DNA of 35,646 nucleotides, from positions 28,871-64,516 of the forward strand of contig NZ_BMRK01000023.1 of assembly GCF_014648595.1 (NCBI RefSeq), given 5' to 3'. The notes below the pieces were generated by a model that was not told where the DNA came from, searched no databases, and was given only the letters and a program-made list of their open reading frames with translations. A program made the translations under genes and the position numbers. Below, piece by piece: positions 1 through 7,399 of this stretch (its first letter is position 1; every line of letters begins with the position of its first letter). The stretch comes from Nocardioides luteus. Lineage in GTDB: Bacteria > Actinomycetota > Actinomycetes > Propionibacteriales > Nocardioidaceae.

Positions 1-1617
1 TTGTGGGGGTCGGCGGTGGTGGGCGGGCTGAGCTGGGCGTCGGGGGTGGCGCTGACGGCGCTGGCGGGGTGGCTGATCATCAAGGCCTCCTACCACCCGG
101 TGGTGCTGACGCTGGTGGTGGCGATGGTGGGGGTGCGTACGTTCGGGATCGCGCGGCCGGTGCTGCGCTACCTGGAGCGGCTGTGGTCCCACGACAGTGC
201 GCTGCGGCTGCTGGCCCGGAGGCGGGTGGAGATCTACGACGCGCTGGTGCCGCTGGTGCCGGGCGCGCTCCCCGGCAGTAGGGGCGACGTGCTCGCGAGC
301 GTCGTCGACGACGTCGACGCGGTGCTCGACGAGGAGCTGCGGGTGCGGCTGCCGGTGCGGGAGTACGCCGTGGTGGCCCTGCTCGCGGTCGGCTCGACAG
401 CGCTCATCGACCCGGTCGCCGCGGCCTGCGCCGCCGCGATGGTGGTGGCAGCGGCGGCCGCCTTCGGCATCGCGTACGCCGGGGCAGCACACGCCGAGCA
501 GATCTCGGTCGCGGTGCGGGCGAGGGTGTCCGAGCAGGTCGTGGAGGCGACCCAGACGGCGACCGAGCGACGGATGTGGCAGGCGAGCGAGCCGGTGCTG
601 CGTACCCTCGGCAACCTGGCGCACACAGCCACCCGGGCGACCACGGCCGCGGCCGGCGCCGCCTCGGTGGCCAAGGCGGTCGTACTGATCACCGCCGGCG
701 TCGCGGTGGCCGCGACCGCGGCGTTCACCACCGTCAGCGACGGCCCGATGCTCGCCCTGCTCACGCTGGTGCCGCTGGCCCTGGCCGAGCCGGCCGCGAC
801 GCTCGCCGACGCCGGTGCCGCCCGGGCTCGCACCCGAGCGGCGCAGCGCCGCCTCGACGAGCTCACCAGCCGCCGCCCGGCGGTCGAGGTCCCCGCCGAC
901 CCCGCACAGCCGACCGGCGACACCACGATCACGATCGCCGACGTCACCGCCCACCAGGGCGACGGCCGCAGCATCGAGCTCCCCGACCTGCACGCCGAGC
1001 CGGGCGCGCGGATCGGCATCGTCGGCCCCTCCGGCTCCGGCAAGAGCACCCTGGCCGCGCTGCTGCTGCGCTTCCTCGACCCGGACACCGGCACGATCAC
1101 CCTCGGCGGCCAGCAGACGAGCGGCCTCGATCCTCAGGACGTACGGAAGATCGTGGGACTTGTCGACGACGACCCGCACGTCTTCGCGTCCAACCTGGTC
1201 GAGAACGTCCGCCTCGCGCGCCCCGACGCCACCGACGACCAGGTCGAGCACGCGATCAGACGCGCCCACCTCGGCGACTGGCTCGATGCCCTCCCGGAGG
1301 GTCTGCAGACCAGGCTGGGTGACGGTGCGGCCCAGGTGTCGGGCGGCGAACGAGCCAGGCTGGCCGTGGCCAGGTCGCTGCTGGCAGGGCACAAGGTCCT
1401 GGTTCTGGATGAACCTTTGGCTCATCTCGACACCTCGACCGCCACGTCACTGGCGCGCGAGGTGCTCGCGCGCGAGGATGGCTCGGCAGCGGGCTCGGGA
1501 CTTGGTCCGCACGGCGGCACGAAAACCGTGCTGTGGATGACTCACACATCGACCGGACTGGGGCTGACCGATACCGTGGTCTCCCTTCGACGAATGGGGG
1601 AAGTGAGACGGTGTTGA
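1..1617 (+). CDS. cydC: CydC-type ABC transporter (thiol exporter), 5' partial
   Basis: Fused membrane/ATPase half-transporter of the CydDC family, which exports cysteine or glutathione-type thiols and is needed to assemble cytochrome bd oxidase. The first ~280 residues hold the membrane helices; the early HDSALR stretch is typical of CydC. The nucleotide-binding domain follows, with Walker A GPSGSGKST at 342-350, an ABC signature VSGGE at 446-450, Walker B VLVLDEP at 466-472 and a switch His in WMTHT near the end. Compared with full CydC proteins, about 20-25 N-terminal residues seem missing, so the true start is probably upstream of the window and the TTG at base 1 is only the first codon available. 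cydA, cydB and cydD would be expected upstream. The stop overlaps the next gene, so the response regulator is probably cotranscribed. Confidence 0.85.
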   Translation: MWGSAVVGGLSWASGVALTALAGWLIIKASYHPVVLTLVVAMVGVRTFGIARPVLRYLERLWSHDSALRLLARRRVEIYDALVPLVPGALPGSRGDVLASVVDDVDAVLDEELRVRLPVREYAVVALLAVGSTALIDPVAAACAAAMVVAAAAAFGIAYAGAAHAEQISVAVRARVSEQVVEATQTATERRMWQASEPVLRTLGNLAHTATRATTAAAGAASVAKAVVLITAGVAVAATAAFTTVSDGPMLALLTLVPLALAEPAATLADAGAARARTRAAQRRLDELTSRRPAVEVPADPAQPTGDTTITIADVTAHQGDGRSIELPDLHAEPGARIGIVGPSGSGKSTLAALLLRFLDPDTGTITLGGQQTSGLDPQDVRKIVGLVDDDPHVFASNLVENVRLARPDATDDQVEHAIRRAHLGDWLDALPEGLQTRLGDGAAQVSGGERARLAVARSLLAGHKVLVLDEPLAHLDTSTATSLAREVLAREDGSAAGSGLGPHGGTKTVLWMTHTSTGLGLTDTVVSLRRMGEVRRC

Positions 1618-2273
1618 CCGAGACAAGGACGATCCGGGTCTATCTGCTCGACGATCACGAGGTCGTGCGGCAGGGGTTGACGACGCTGCTCGACAGCCAC
1701 GACGACATCGCCGTCGTCGGCCAGGGCGGCACCACCGCTCAGGCGCGCGAGGACATCGACCGTCTCCAGCCGGACGTCTGCGTGCTCGACGCCCGCCTCC
1801 CCGACGGCTCCGGCATCGAGGTCTGTCGCGAGGTGCGGGCCGCCTACCCGGACATGCTCGCACTCATCCTGACCTCCTACGACGATGACGAGGCGCTCTT
1901 CTCCGCGATCATGGCCGGCGCGAAGGGCTACGTCCTCAAGGACATCCGCGGCAACGACCTGGTCGAGGCGATCCGCACCGTCTCCGGCGGCGGCTCGCTG
2001 CTCGACCCGCTGATGACCGCGAAGGTCATGGAGAAGATGCGCAACCCCGACGGTGAGTCGCCGCAGATGCAGGCGCTCACCCCGCAGGAGAAGCGCCTGC
2101 TCGCACTGATCGGCGAGGGCCTGACCAACCGCGAGATCGCCGGCAGGATGTTCCTGGCCGAGAAGACCGTGAAGAACTACGTCTCGAGCATCCTCGCCAA
2201 GCTCGGCGTGCAGCGCCGCACCCAGGCAGCGCTGATGGCCAAGGAGCTGCTGAACCCCCGCCGGGGTCAGTAA
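1611..2273 (+). CDS. NarL/DevR-type response regulator
   Basis: Two-domain regulator of 220 aa. The receiver has the acidic pair D14-D15, phospho-acceptor D60 in CVLDARLPDGSGIE and the conserved Lys in YVLKDI. The C-terminal LuxR-type helix-turn-helix includes LTNREIAGRMFLAEKTVKNY. Both halves closely resemble mycobacterial DevR/DosR, including the LILTSY and RMFLAEKTVKNYVS blocks. GTG 1611 is chosen because it follows a GGGGAAG ribosome site by about 7 nt and overlaps the cydC stop by 7 nt; TTG 1614 would give a 4-nt overlap. The partner kinase is encoded convergently, with stops overlapping by 7 bp. Link to cydC and to a redox or oxygen signal is inferred from this arrangement. A DevR name is not justified by motif reading alone. 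Confidence 0.9.
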   Translation: MLTETRTIRVYLLDDHEVVRQGLTTLLDSHDDIAVVGQGGTTAQAREDIDRLQPDVCVLDARLPDGSGIEVCREVRAAYPDMLALILTSYDDDEALFSAIMAGAKGYVLKDIRGNDLVEAIRTVSGGGSLLDPLMTAKVMEKMRNPDGESPQMQALTPQEKRLLALIGEGLTNREIAGRMFLAEKTVKNYVSSILAKLGVQRRTQAALMAKELLNPRRGQ

Positions 2274-3895
2274 GCCCCGGCAGTGATCGGCACCTGCCAG
2301 ACGAGCTCGGTGCCGCTGGGGTCGCGCGGACCGATCTCGAGCTGACCGCCGAGCTGGACCGCACGACAACGGGCGTTCTTCAGCCCGCTCTCCTCGGCCT
2401 CCTCCGGGACGCCGGTGCCGTCGTCGCGTACGACCAGCTTGATCTCGTCGTCCTGCAGGCTGAGCTCGATCTGGGCGCTGTGGGCCTGAGCGTGGCGGGC
2501 GAGGTTGGAGACCGCCTCGCGCAGCACCGGCAGCAGGTGGTTGCGGACCGCCTCGGGCACCGCGGTGTCGACCGGCCCGGTGATCTTGATCTCCGGGGTG
2601 AACTCCATGACGCCGGCGTACTCCCGGACCACCTCGCGGACCTGCGCGCGCAGCGAGGAGGCGTCGTGGTTGCTGAGGTCGAAGATGGAGCCGCGTACGT
2701 CCTTGATGGTCTGGTCCAGGGCGTCGACCTGCTCCGAGAGCCGGGTGGGCAGGTCCTCGACGCGCTCCGGGGCGCGGCCCAGCGTCTCGAGCTGGAGGCC
2801 GATCGCGAAGAGGCGCTGGATGACGACGTCGTGGAGGTCACGGGCGATCCGGTCGCGGTCGGTGATCACCGCCAGGTCGGCGCGGTCCTCGACCGCGCGC
2901 AGCCGGTCCAGCGCCAGGGCGGCCTGCCCGGCGAAGCCGAAGAAGAGCTCGCGCTCGTGCTCGTCGTGGGCGGCGCAGGACTTGTCGTAGATGGCCAGCA
3001 GGGCACCGCGTCCGGCCAGCGTCGAGCGCACCGGGGCGACCACGACGTAGAGGCCGTCGACCTCGAGGTCCAGCGGCTCGACGATGCGGCGGTCGATCAG
3101 CAGCGGCACCTTCTCGGTCACCGCCCGGACCCGCTCCTCCTCGCCGGGGACGGCGGCGACTCCGGAGACGAGACCGTGCTCGATGCGGGTGCCGGCGCCG
3201 ACGCCGATCGCGCGCATCAGCGGCAGCGCGGTCTCGCACATCCGCTCCAGGGCGACCGTGTGCTCCAGCGGCGGGGTCAGGGCGCGGCTGAGCTCGGCGC
3301 TCGCCTCGAGCCACTTGCGGCGCTGCTCGCTGAGGTCGAGCTCGCGTACCTTGTCGATCTGGGCGCCCGCGGCGCGGGCCAGGGCGACGACGAGCTGCTC
3401 GTCGTGGCTGGTGAAGTCGGCGCCGCCGATCTTCTCCGACAGCAGCAGGTGGCCGAAGTCGTGGTCCTTGATCCGCAGCGGCACCTCGAGGAACTTCCGC
3501 TTGCCGGGGTCGCCCGCGCGCAGCGCGTGGTTGCCCCCGCCGTCGGATTCGCGGGGCGCGACCATGCGGAGCGCCTCGGGCGCGGTGAGGTGCTCGTCGG
3601 GCTCCTCGGGCGCCGAGTCGACCTCGACCCGGGCGCGGCGGCCTCGGCTCCTGCCGACGACCTGCAGGGTCGGCTCCTGCTGGTGGCCGTAGGTGATCAG
3701 GTCCTGTAGGTCACCGTCGAGGTCGAGGATGCCGAGCGCGCCGTAGCCGGCTCCGGTCAGCTCGCAGGCGGACCGGGTGATCCGCTCCAGCATGGCGCTC
3801 AGATCGAGCTCGCTCGACATGGCGATGACCGCGTCCAGGAGCGAGCGCGCCGAGGGCTCGAGGCCGGTCAGGTCCTCGGTCACGTCGGTGGTCAC
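2267..3895 (-). CDS. GAF-domain sensor histidine kinase (DevS/DosT-like)
   Basis: Probable partner of the adjacent response regulator. From GTG 3895 it is 542 aa: two GAF-like domains (about 15-185 and 190-335), a HisKA_3 dimerisation segment with phospho-acceptor H355 in ARDLHDVVIQR, and a GHKL ATPase domain with NHLLPVLREAVSN and DDGTGVP. No membrane segment is visible, so it should be cytosolic. The layout matches DevS/DosT, but where DevS carries its haem-ligating His (YHPPMRTFLGVP) this protein reads GDPGKRKFLEVP, with Asp at that position. Upstream in-frame starts at GTG 3919 and ATG 3937 (the latter with a GGTGGAG 12 nt before) are possible; 3895 was preferred because homologous sequence begins just after it. 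Confidence 0.85.
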   Translation of the reverse strand: MTTDVTEDLTGLEPSARSLLDAVIAMSSELDLSAMLERITRSACELTGAGYGALGILDLDGDLQDLITYGHQQEPTLQVVGRSRGRRARVEVDSAPEEPDEHLTAPEALRMVAPRESDGGGNHALRAGDPGKRKFLEVPLRIKDHDFGHLLLSEKIGGADFTSHDEQLVVALARAAGAQIDKVRELDLSEQRRKWLEASAELSRALTPPLEHTVALERMCETALPLMRAIGVGAGTRIEHGLVSGVAAVPGEEERVRAVTEKVPLLIDRRIVEPLDLEVDGLYVVVAPVRSTLAGRGALLAIYDKSCAAHDEHERELFFGFAGQAALALDRLRAVEDRADLAVITDRDRIARDLHDVVIQRLFAIGLQLETLGRAPERVEDLPTRLSEQVDALDQTIKDVRGSIFDLSNHDASSLRAQVREVVREYAGVMEFTPEIKITGPVDTAVPEAVRNHLLPVLREAVSNLARHAQAHSAQIELSLQDDEIKLVVRDDGTGVPEEAEESGLKNARCRAVQLGGQLEIGPRDPSGTELVWQVPITAGAY

Positions 3896-3896
3896 T

Positions 3897-3911
3897 CGAC
3901 AGAGTCTGTCG
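3897..3911. promoter_or_regulatory. CGACAGA-N1-TCTGTCG palindrome by the kinase start
   Basis: Inverted repeat with 7-bp arms and one central base, ending 2 bp from the kinase start chosen here. A second shell, GTCA (3891-3894) and TGAC (3912-3915), continues the symmetry with a small bulge. It could be an operator in the kinase 5' region, or it lies inside the reading frame if translation starts at 3937. Confidence 0.35.
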
Positions 3912-3967
3912 TGACTCACCCCGCTGCGTCCACACATCGGCAACAGTTTCTCCACCGACTGCCTCAA

Positions 3968-3987
3968 ACCCACGCGAACGCGTGGGT
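3968..3987 (-). terminator. Hairpin after the YchJ-family gene
   Basis: Perfect inverted repeat with 9-bp arms ACCCACGCG / CGCGTGGGT and a 2-nt centre, 6 bp beyond the stop of the leftward YchJ-family gene and before the kinase start. It has no long T tract, so termination is inferred from position and symmetry. It suggests the kinase has its own promoter. Confidence 0.5.
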
Positions 3988-3992
3988 CTCGA

Positions 3993-4430
3993 TCAGTCCT
4001 CGGCGATGTCGCCGTCGACGTAGAACCATCTGCCGGCACGCACCTCGAACCGGCTGTGCTCGGCGAGCACGCCGTCGCCCGACGGCGCCTGGAACGAGGC
4101 CCGGAACGCCACCCAGCCGTGGGTGTCGTCGTCGAGCCCGGAGCCCTCGATCTCCAGCCCGGTCCACCGCATCCGCGGGTCGGGTGCGGCCACGCCCAGA
4201 TCGTCCGGGCGGGTCCCCGGGTGCCAGGTGCGGAAGATGTAGTCCCAGTCGCCGAGGGCGTACGCCGCGTAGCGGCTGCGCATCAGCTCCTCGGGCGTCT
4301 CGGCGAGGGCGCCGCCGCGGTGCAGCCGGTGGCAGCACAGCGCATAGCGCTGCCCGCTGCCGCAGGGACACTCCTGGGTCAGGGCCGCGGAGAGGGCCGA
4401 TCCGGCGGAAGAGCTGCCGAAGGGAGACAT
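3993..4430 (-). CDS. YchJ-family protein with N-terminal SEC-C motif
   Basis: Small protein of the YchJ/UPF0225 family. The N-terminus carries a zinc-binding SEC-C motif CPCGSGQRYALCC (C-x-C-x8-C-C), followed by a compact NTF2-like region with RSRYAAYALGDWDYIFRTWHP, typical of YchJ. Biochemical role is unknown; SEC-C modules usually bind zinc and mediate protein contacts. ATG 4430 is preferred because CACAAT lies 7 nt upstream, like other leaderless starts here; ATG 4439 and TTG 4451 are in-frame alternatives. It is divergent from the SARP regulator and the two share a ~60-bp promoter region. Confidence 0.8.
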   Translation of the reverse strand: MSPFGSSSAGSALSAALTQECPCGSGQRYALCCHRLHRGGALAETPEELMRSRYAAYALGDWDYIFRTWHPGTRPDDLGVAAPDPRMRWTGLEIEGSGLDDDTHGWVAFRASFQAPSGDGVLAEHSRFEVRAGRWFYVDGDIAED

Positions 4431-4488
4431 GGGGCTCATTGTGTACTGCAATGGGGTGATTCCCGTCGTGGGCCCGCAGCGTCACCAC

Positions 4489-4494
4489 TATTGT
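4489..4494 (+). promoter_or_regulatory. -10 element TATTGT for a leaderless leader ORF
   Basis: TATTGT followed by exactly 6 nt and GTG 4501, the TANNNT-N6/7-start arrangement of actinobacterial leaderless genes that recurs in this window. No convincing -35 is seen. Confidence 0.45.
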
Positions 4495-4500
4495 GGGGGC

Positions 4501-4548
4501 GTGGCTCTCAAGCGCAAGCGGCTCGGGACGGCGGGGGTGCTTCGGTGA
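4501..4548 (+). CDS. Possible 15-codon leader ORF before the SARP gene
   Basis: GTG-initiated ORF of 15 codons encoding a basic peptide (VALKRKRLGTAGVLR). It begins 6 nt after a TATTGT -10 element and its TGA overlaps the GTG start of the SARP regulator as GTGA. This arrangement could give leaderless initiation followed by translational coupling. It is too short to prove from sequence; the alternative is that this is simply the 5' leader of the regulator, which also has a GGGGG stretch 7-8 nt before GTG 4545. Confidence 0.35.
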   Translation: MALKRKRLGTAGVLR

Positions 4549-5612
4549 CGGATGTGAACATCTGTCTGCTGGGCCCCATGGTCGTCACGCGTGCAGGCGA
4601 GCCCGTGGACATCCCGGGACGCCGCCCGCGCACCCTGCTGGCCGTGCTCGCCCTGGAGGCCGGCACCCCGGTCTCGGCCGAGGTGCTCGCCGACCGGATC
4701 TGGGGCGAGGAGCTGCCCGACAACCCGCGCGGCAGCCTGCACACCTACATCGGCCGGCTGCGCCGCGTGCTCGGCAAGGAGGTCGTGTGCCGTGCCGCCG
4801 GCGGCTACATCCTCGACCTCCCGCGCTCCTCGGTCGACGCGCTCGCCTTCGTCGACCTCCTCGACGGGGCGGACGGGCCGGACGCCTACGAACGTCTCGA
4901 GCAGGCCATCGAGCTGTGGCGCGGTGAGCCGTTCGACGAGCCCGCCGGTGAGCCGCTCGCCGAGCGCATGCGGCCGTGGCTCGTCGACCGCTACCTCGCC
5001 GCCCTCGAGCACCGCGCCGAGCTCGACGTCGCCGCCGGCCGGGCTCCGAAGGCCGTCGCCGACGTACGCCGCGTGGTCGGCGACCATCCGCTGCGCGAGT
5101 CGCTGTGGGCGGTCCTGCTGGAGGCGCTCGACGCCGCCGGGCGTACCGCGGAGGCGCTGGAGGCCTACGAGGAGGTGCGCTCCCGGCTCGCCGACGAGCT
5201 CGGCGCCGACCCGGGGACCGAGCTGCGCGCGATCTTCACCCGGCTGCTGGTCGGCTCCTCGCCGGCCGACCGACCCGACGACGCCGACGCGCAGCCGACG
5301 GTGCCGGCCCAGCGCGCCTCGGAGGAGGACCTGCCCGACGCGGTGCCGCATCAGCTGCCCGCTGACGTACCCGGCTTCTCCGGGCGCGAGGTCGAGCTGC
5401 GGCTGCTGGACGCGATCACATCAACCACGAGTCCGGCTGGCCGAGCGTCGTCGCCGTGCACGGCGTCGGGGCTGCCGGGAAGACCGCGCTCGCCGTCCAC
5501 TGGGCGCGCGACCGCATCGAGCACTTCCCCGACGGCCAGCTCTACATCGACCTGCGCGGCTACGGCCCGGGCGAGCCGATGCCGCCCGAGCAGGCGCTCT
5601 CGGCGCTGCTGA
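4545..5612 (+). CDS. SARP regulator, DNA-binding and BTAD half
   Basis: N-terminal part of the split regulator. Residues 1-90 form the OmpR-type winged helix (ending in NPRGSLHTYIGRLRRVLG) and residues ~95-240 the bacterial transcriptional activation domain with TAEALEAYEEVRSRLADELG. About 290 residues are in the native frame; the last ~60 are out-of-frame read-through. The GTG 4545 start follows a GGGGG stretch. SARP proteins activate nearby pathway genes, often secondary metabolism, but no biosynthetic cluster is visible here. If produced alone this half could still bind DNA, since small SARPs consist of just these two domains. Confidence 0.75.
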   Translation: MTDVNICLLGPMVVTRAGEPVDIPGRRPRTLLAVLALEAGTPVSAEVLADRIWGEELPDNPRGSLHTYIGRLRRVLGKEVVCRAAGGYILDLPRSSVDALAFVDLLDGADGPDAYERLEQAIELWRGEPFDEPAGEPLAERMRPWLVDRYLAALEHRAELDVAAGRAPKAVADVRRVVGDHPLRESLWAVLLEALDAAGRTAEALEAYEEVRSRLADELGADPGTELRAIFTRLLVGSSPADRPDDADAQPTVPAQRASEEDLPDAVPHQLPADVPGFSGREVELRLLDAITSTTSPAGRASSPCTASGLPGRPRSPSTGRATASSTSPTASSTSTCAATARASRCRPSRRSRRC

Positions 5613-7399
5613 TCGGTCTCGGCGTCGACGGCGAGGCCGTGCCCGACGACGTCGACGCGGCCTCGGCGCTGCTGCGCACCACCCTGGCCCACCGGCGGAT
5701 GCTGCTGGTCCTCGACAACGCGCGCGACGCCCAGCAGGTGCGCCCGTTGCTCCCCGGGGGCGAGTCGCTCGCGCTGGTGACCAGCCGCAGCCAGATGCGT
5801 GGGCTGGCGACGCGCGAGGGGGCCCGGCGGATCGCCCTCGACATGCTCACCCCGGCCGAGTCGGCCGACTTCCTGCGCGAGCGGCTCGCCGAGCGTGCCG
5901 CCGACGAGAAGGCCGTCCACGACCTCGCCGAGATGTGCGGTCACCTGCCGCTGGCCCTCGCCGTCGCCGCCGAGCGCTGCAGCCGCCATCCCGACGTCTC
6001 ACTGGCCGCCCTGGTCAGCGAGCTCGGCAGCGAGACCAACCGGCTCTCCGCCCTGGAGACCGCCGACGACCCGCTCACCGACCTGCGGGCCGTCTTCTCC
6101 TGGTCCTACGACGCCCTCGACGAGGAGTCGGAGGCCATGTTCCGCCGGATCGCTGTGCACCCGGGCTCCGACCTCAGCGTCCCGTGCGCGGCCTCCCTGG
6201 CCGGCGTCGGCACCGGCCCGGCCCGACGGCTGCTCGACCGGCTGACCGAGGCCAACCTGCTGCGCGAGCACCGGCCCGGACGCTTCGTGCTCCACGACCT
6301 GGTGCGCGACTACGCCCTGGAGATGGGGTCGCCCGAGGAGTCGCGCGACGCGCTGCTGCGCCTGGTGAGCTGGTACACCCACTCGCTGATCGCGGCAACC
6401 GAGACCGGCGGCCCGTCCCACAGGTTGATGACGCTCGACCCGGTGGTCCCCGGTGCGGTGCCGCTCAGCTTCGCGACGGCTCAGCAGGCCCGCGCCTGGG
6501 GCGACCGGGAGTGGCCGAGCCTGGGGCCGACCGTGCGGCTGGCCGTGCGGACGGGGCTGCTGGGCGCTGCGTACCAGCTGGTCAACAAGATGTTCAACCT
6601 CTCCATGCGCCACTCGCCGGCCGAGATCGCGGCCCTGCAGGAGATCGGGCTGGATGCGGCCACGCGGGCCGGCCAGCGCGTCGACGCCGCCTACATCCGC
6701 AACCAGCTCGGGATCAGCCGGGCGCGGGCCGGTGACCTGCAGCGCGCGATCGCCGAGTTCCGCGGCGCTGCCGAGGTGTTCCGGATGACGGGTGCCGCCG
6801 CCGGCCTGGAGATGGCGCTGTCCAACTGCGGCCAGGCGCTGAGCATGACCGGCTCGCTCGACGAGTCGGTGGCCGCCCTCGAGGAGGCCTACGCCGTCGC
6901 CGACGCGGCCGGCATGGAGGACCGCGCGCGGGGGAGTCTGATCGGCCGCGCCGAGGTCTACGTGAGGATGGGCCGGTTCGAGGAGACGCTCCAGCTGATC
7001 GAGGAGGAGATCGGCCAGGACCCGGTCGACGTCGAGTCCTCCTCGCCGCGGCTGACCCTGGCCGACGCCCTGATCGGGCTCGGCCGCCACGAGGAGGCCA
7101 ACCACCACCTGCGGCTCGAGCTGGCCCGCCACCTGGAGGACCGCAACCGCTGGGGCGAGGCCAAGGTCCTCGTACGCCGCGGGGTGGTCGAGCGCGACAC
7201 CGGCCGGTTCGCGGAGGCGCGGACGACGCTGCACGAGGTCCTCGAGATCCTCGACGAGGTGGGCGAGCTCGACCGCACCGAGCTGACCCGGGAGCAGGTC
7301 GAGGAGCTGCTGGCCGGGGTCGGCGCCGGATCCGAGGTTCGGGACGCCGACGCCGGCGTGTCGCGAGGGTTGGGCGGCGGCGTAGCGTTGCATCCGTGA
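5456..7399 (+). CDS. SARP regulator, NB-ARC and TPR half
   Basis: C-terminal part of the split regulator. GVGAAGKTALA is the P-loop of an NB-ARC/STAND ATPase; MLLVLDNARDAQQV is the Walker B region; HLPLALAVAAERC is the GLPL-type motif; RFVLHDLVRDYA marks the winged-helix end. About 300 residues of TPR-like helical repeats follow (for example AIAEFRGAAEVFRMTGAAAG). The frame is open from 5366, but the nearest usable start, GTG 5456, falls immediately before the P-loop and removes the domain's leading strand, so an independent working protein is doubtful. Its TGA overlaps the next gene as GTGA. Confidence 0.7.
   Translation: MHGVGAAGKTALAVHWARDRIEHFPDGQLYIDLRGYGPGEPMPPEQALSALLIGLGVDGEAVPDDVDAASALLRTTLAHRRMLLVLDNARDAQQVRPLLPGGESLALVTSRSQMRGLATREGARRIALDMLTPAESADFLRERLAERAADEKAVHDLAEMCGHLPLALAVAAERCSRHPDVSLAALVSELGSETNRLSALETADDPLTDLRAVFSWSYDALDEESEAMFRRIAVHPGSDLSVPCAASLAGVGTGPARRLLDRLTEANLLREHRPGRFVLHDLVRDYALEMGSPEESRDALLRLVSWYTHSLIAATETGGPSHRLMTLDPVVPGAVPLSFATAQQARAWGDREWPSLGPTVRLAVRTGLLGAAYQLVNKMFNLSMRHSPAEIAALQEIGLDAATRAGQRVDAAYIRNQLGISRARAGDLQRAIAEFRGAAEVFRMTGAAAGLEMALSNCGQALSMTGSLDESVAALEEAYAVADAAGMEDRARGSLIGRAEVYVRMGRFEETLQLIEEEIGQDPVDVESSSPRLTLADALIGLGRHEEANHHLRLELARHLEDRNRWGEAKVLVRRGVVERDTGRFAEARTTLHEVLEILDEVGELDRTELTREQVEELLAGVGAGSEVRDADAGVSRGLGGGVALHP

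Larger units (their letters stand above)
4545..7399 (+). pseudogene. AfsR/SARP-type regulator split by a frameshift
   Basis: Taken together, two overlapping reading frames restore one regulator of about 950 aa with the standard order OmpR-type HTH, BTAD, NB-ARC, TPR. Frame one runs on to 5612 in non-homologous sequence, while the second frame is open from 5366 and carries the continuation. The switch lies around 5415-5423, where codons for LLDAI in frame one meet INHESGWPSVVAVHG in the other. One missing base there would explain it. No slippery heptamer is evident. It is either a true mutation or a sequencing error. Confidence 0.7.

Noticed and set aside
5366-5612. Programmed -1 frameshift in the SARP gene
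   Set aside because: No X-XXY-YYZ slippery heptamer or obvious downstream stem is seen near 5417; a plain 1-nt loss explains the data.
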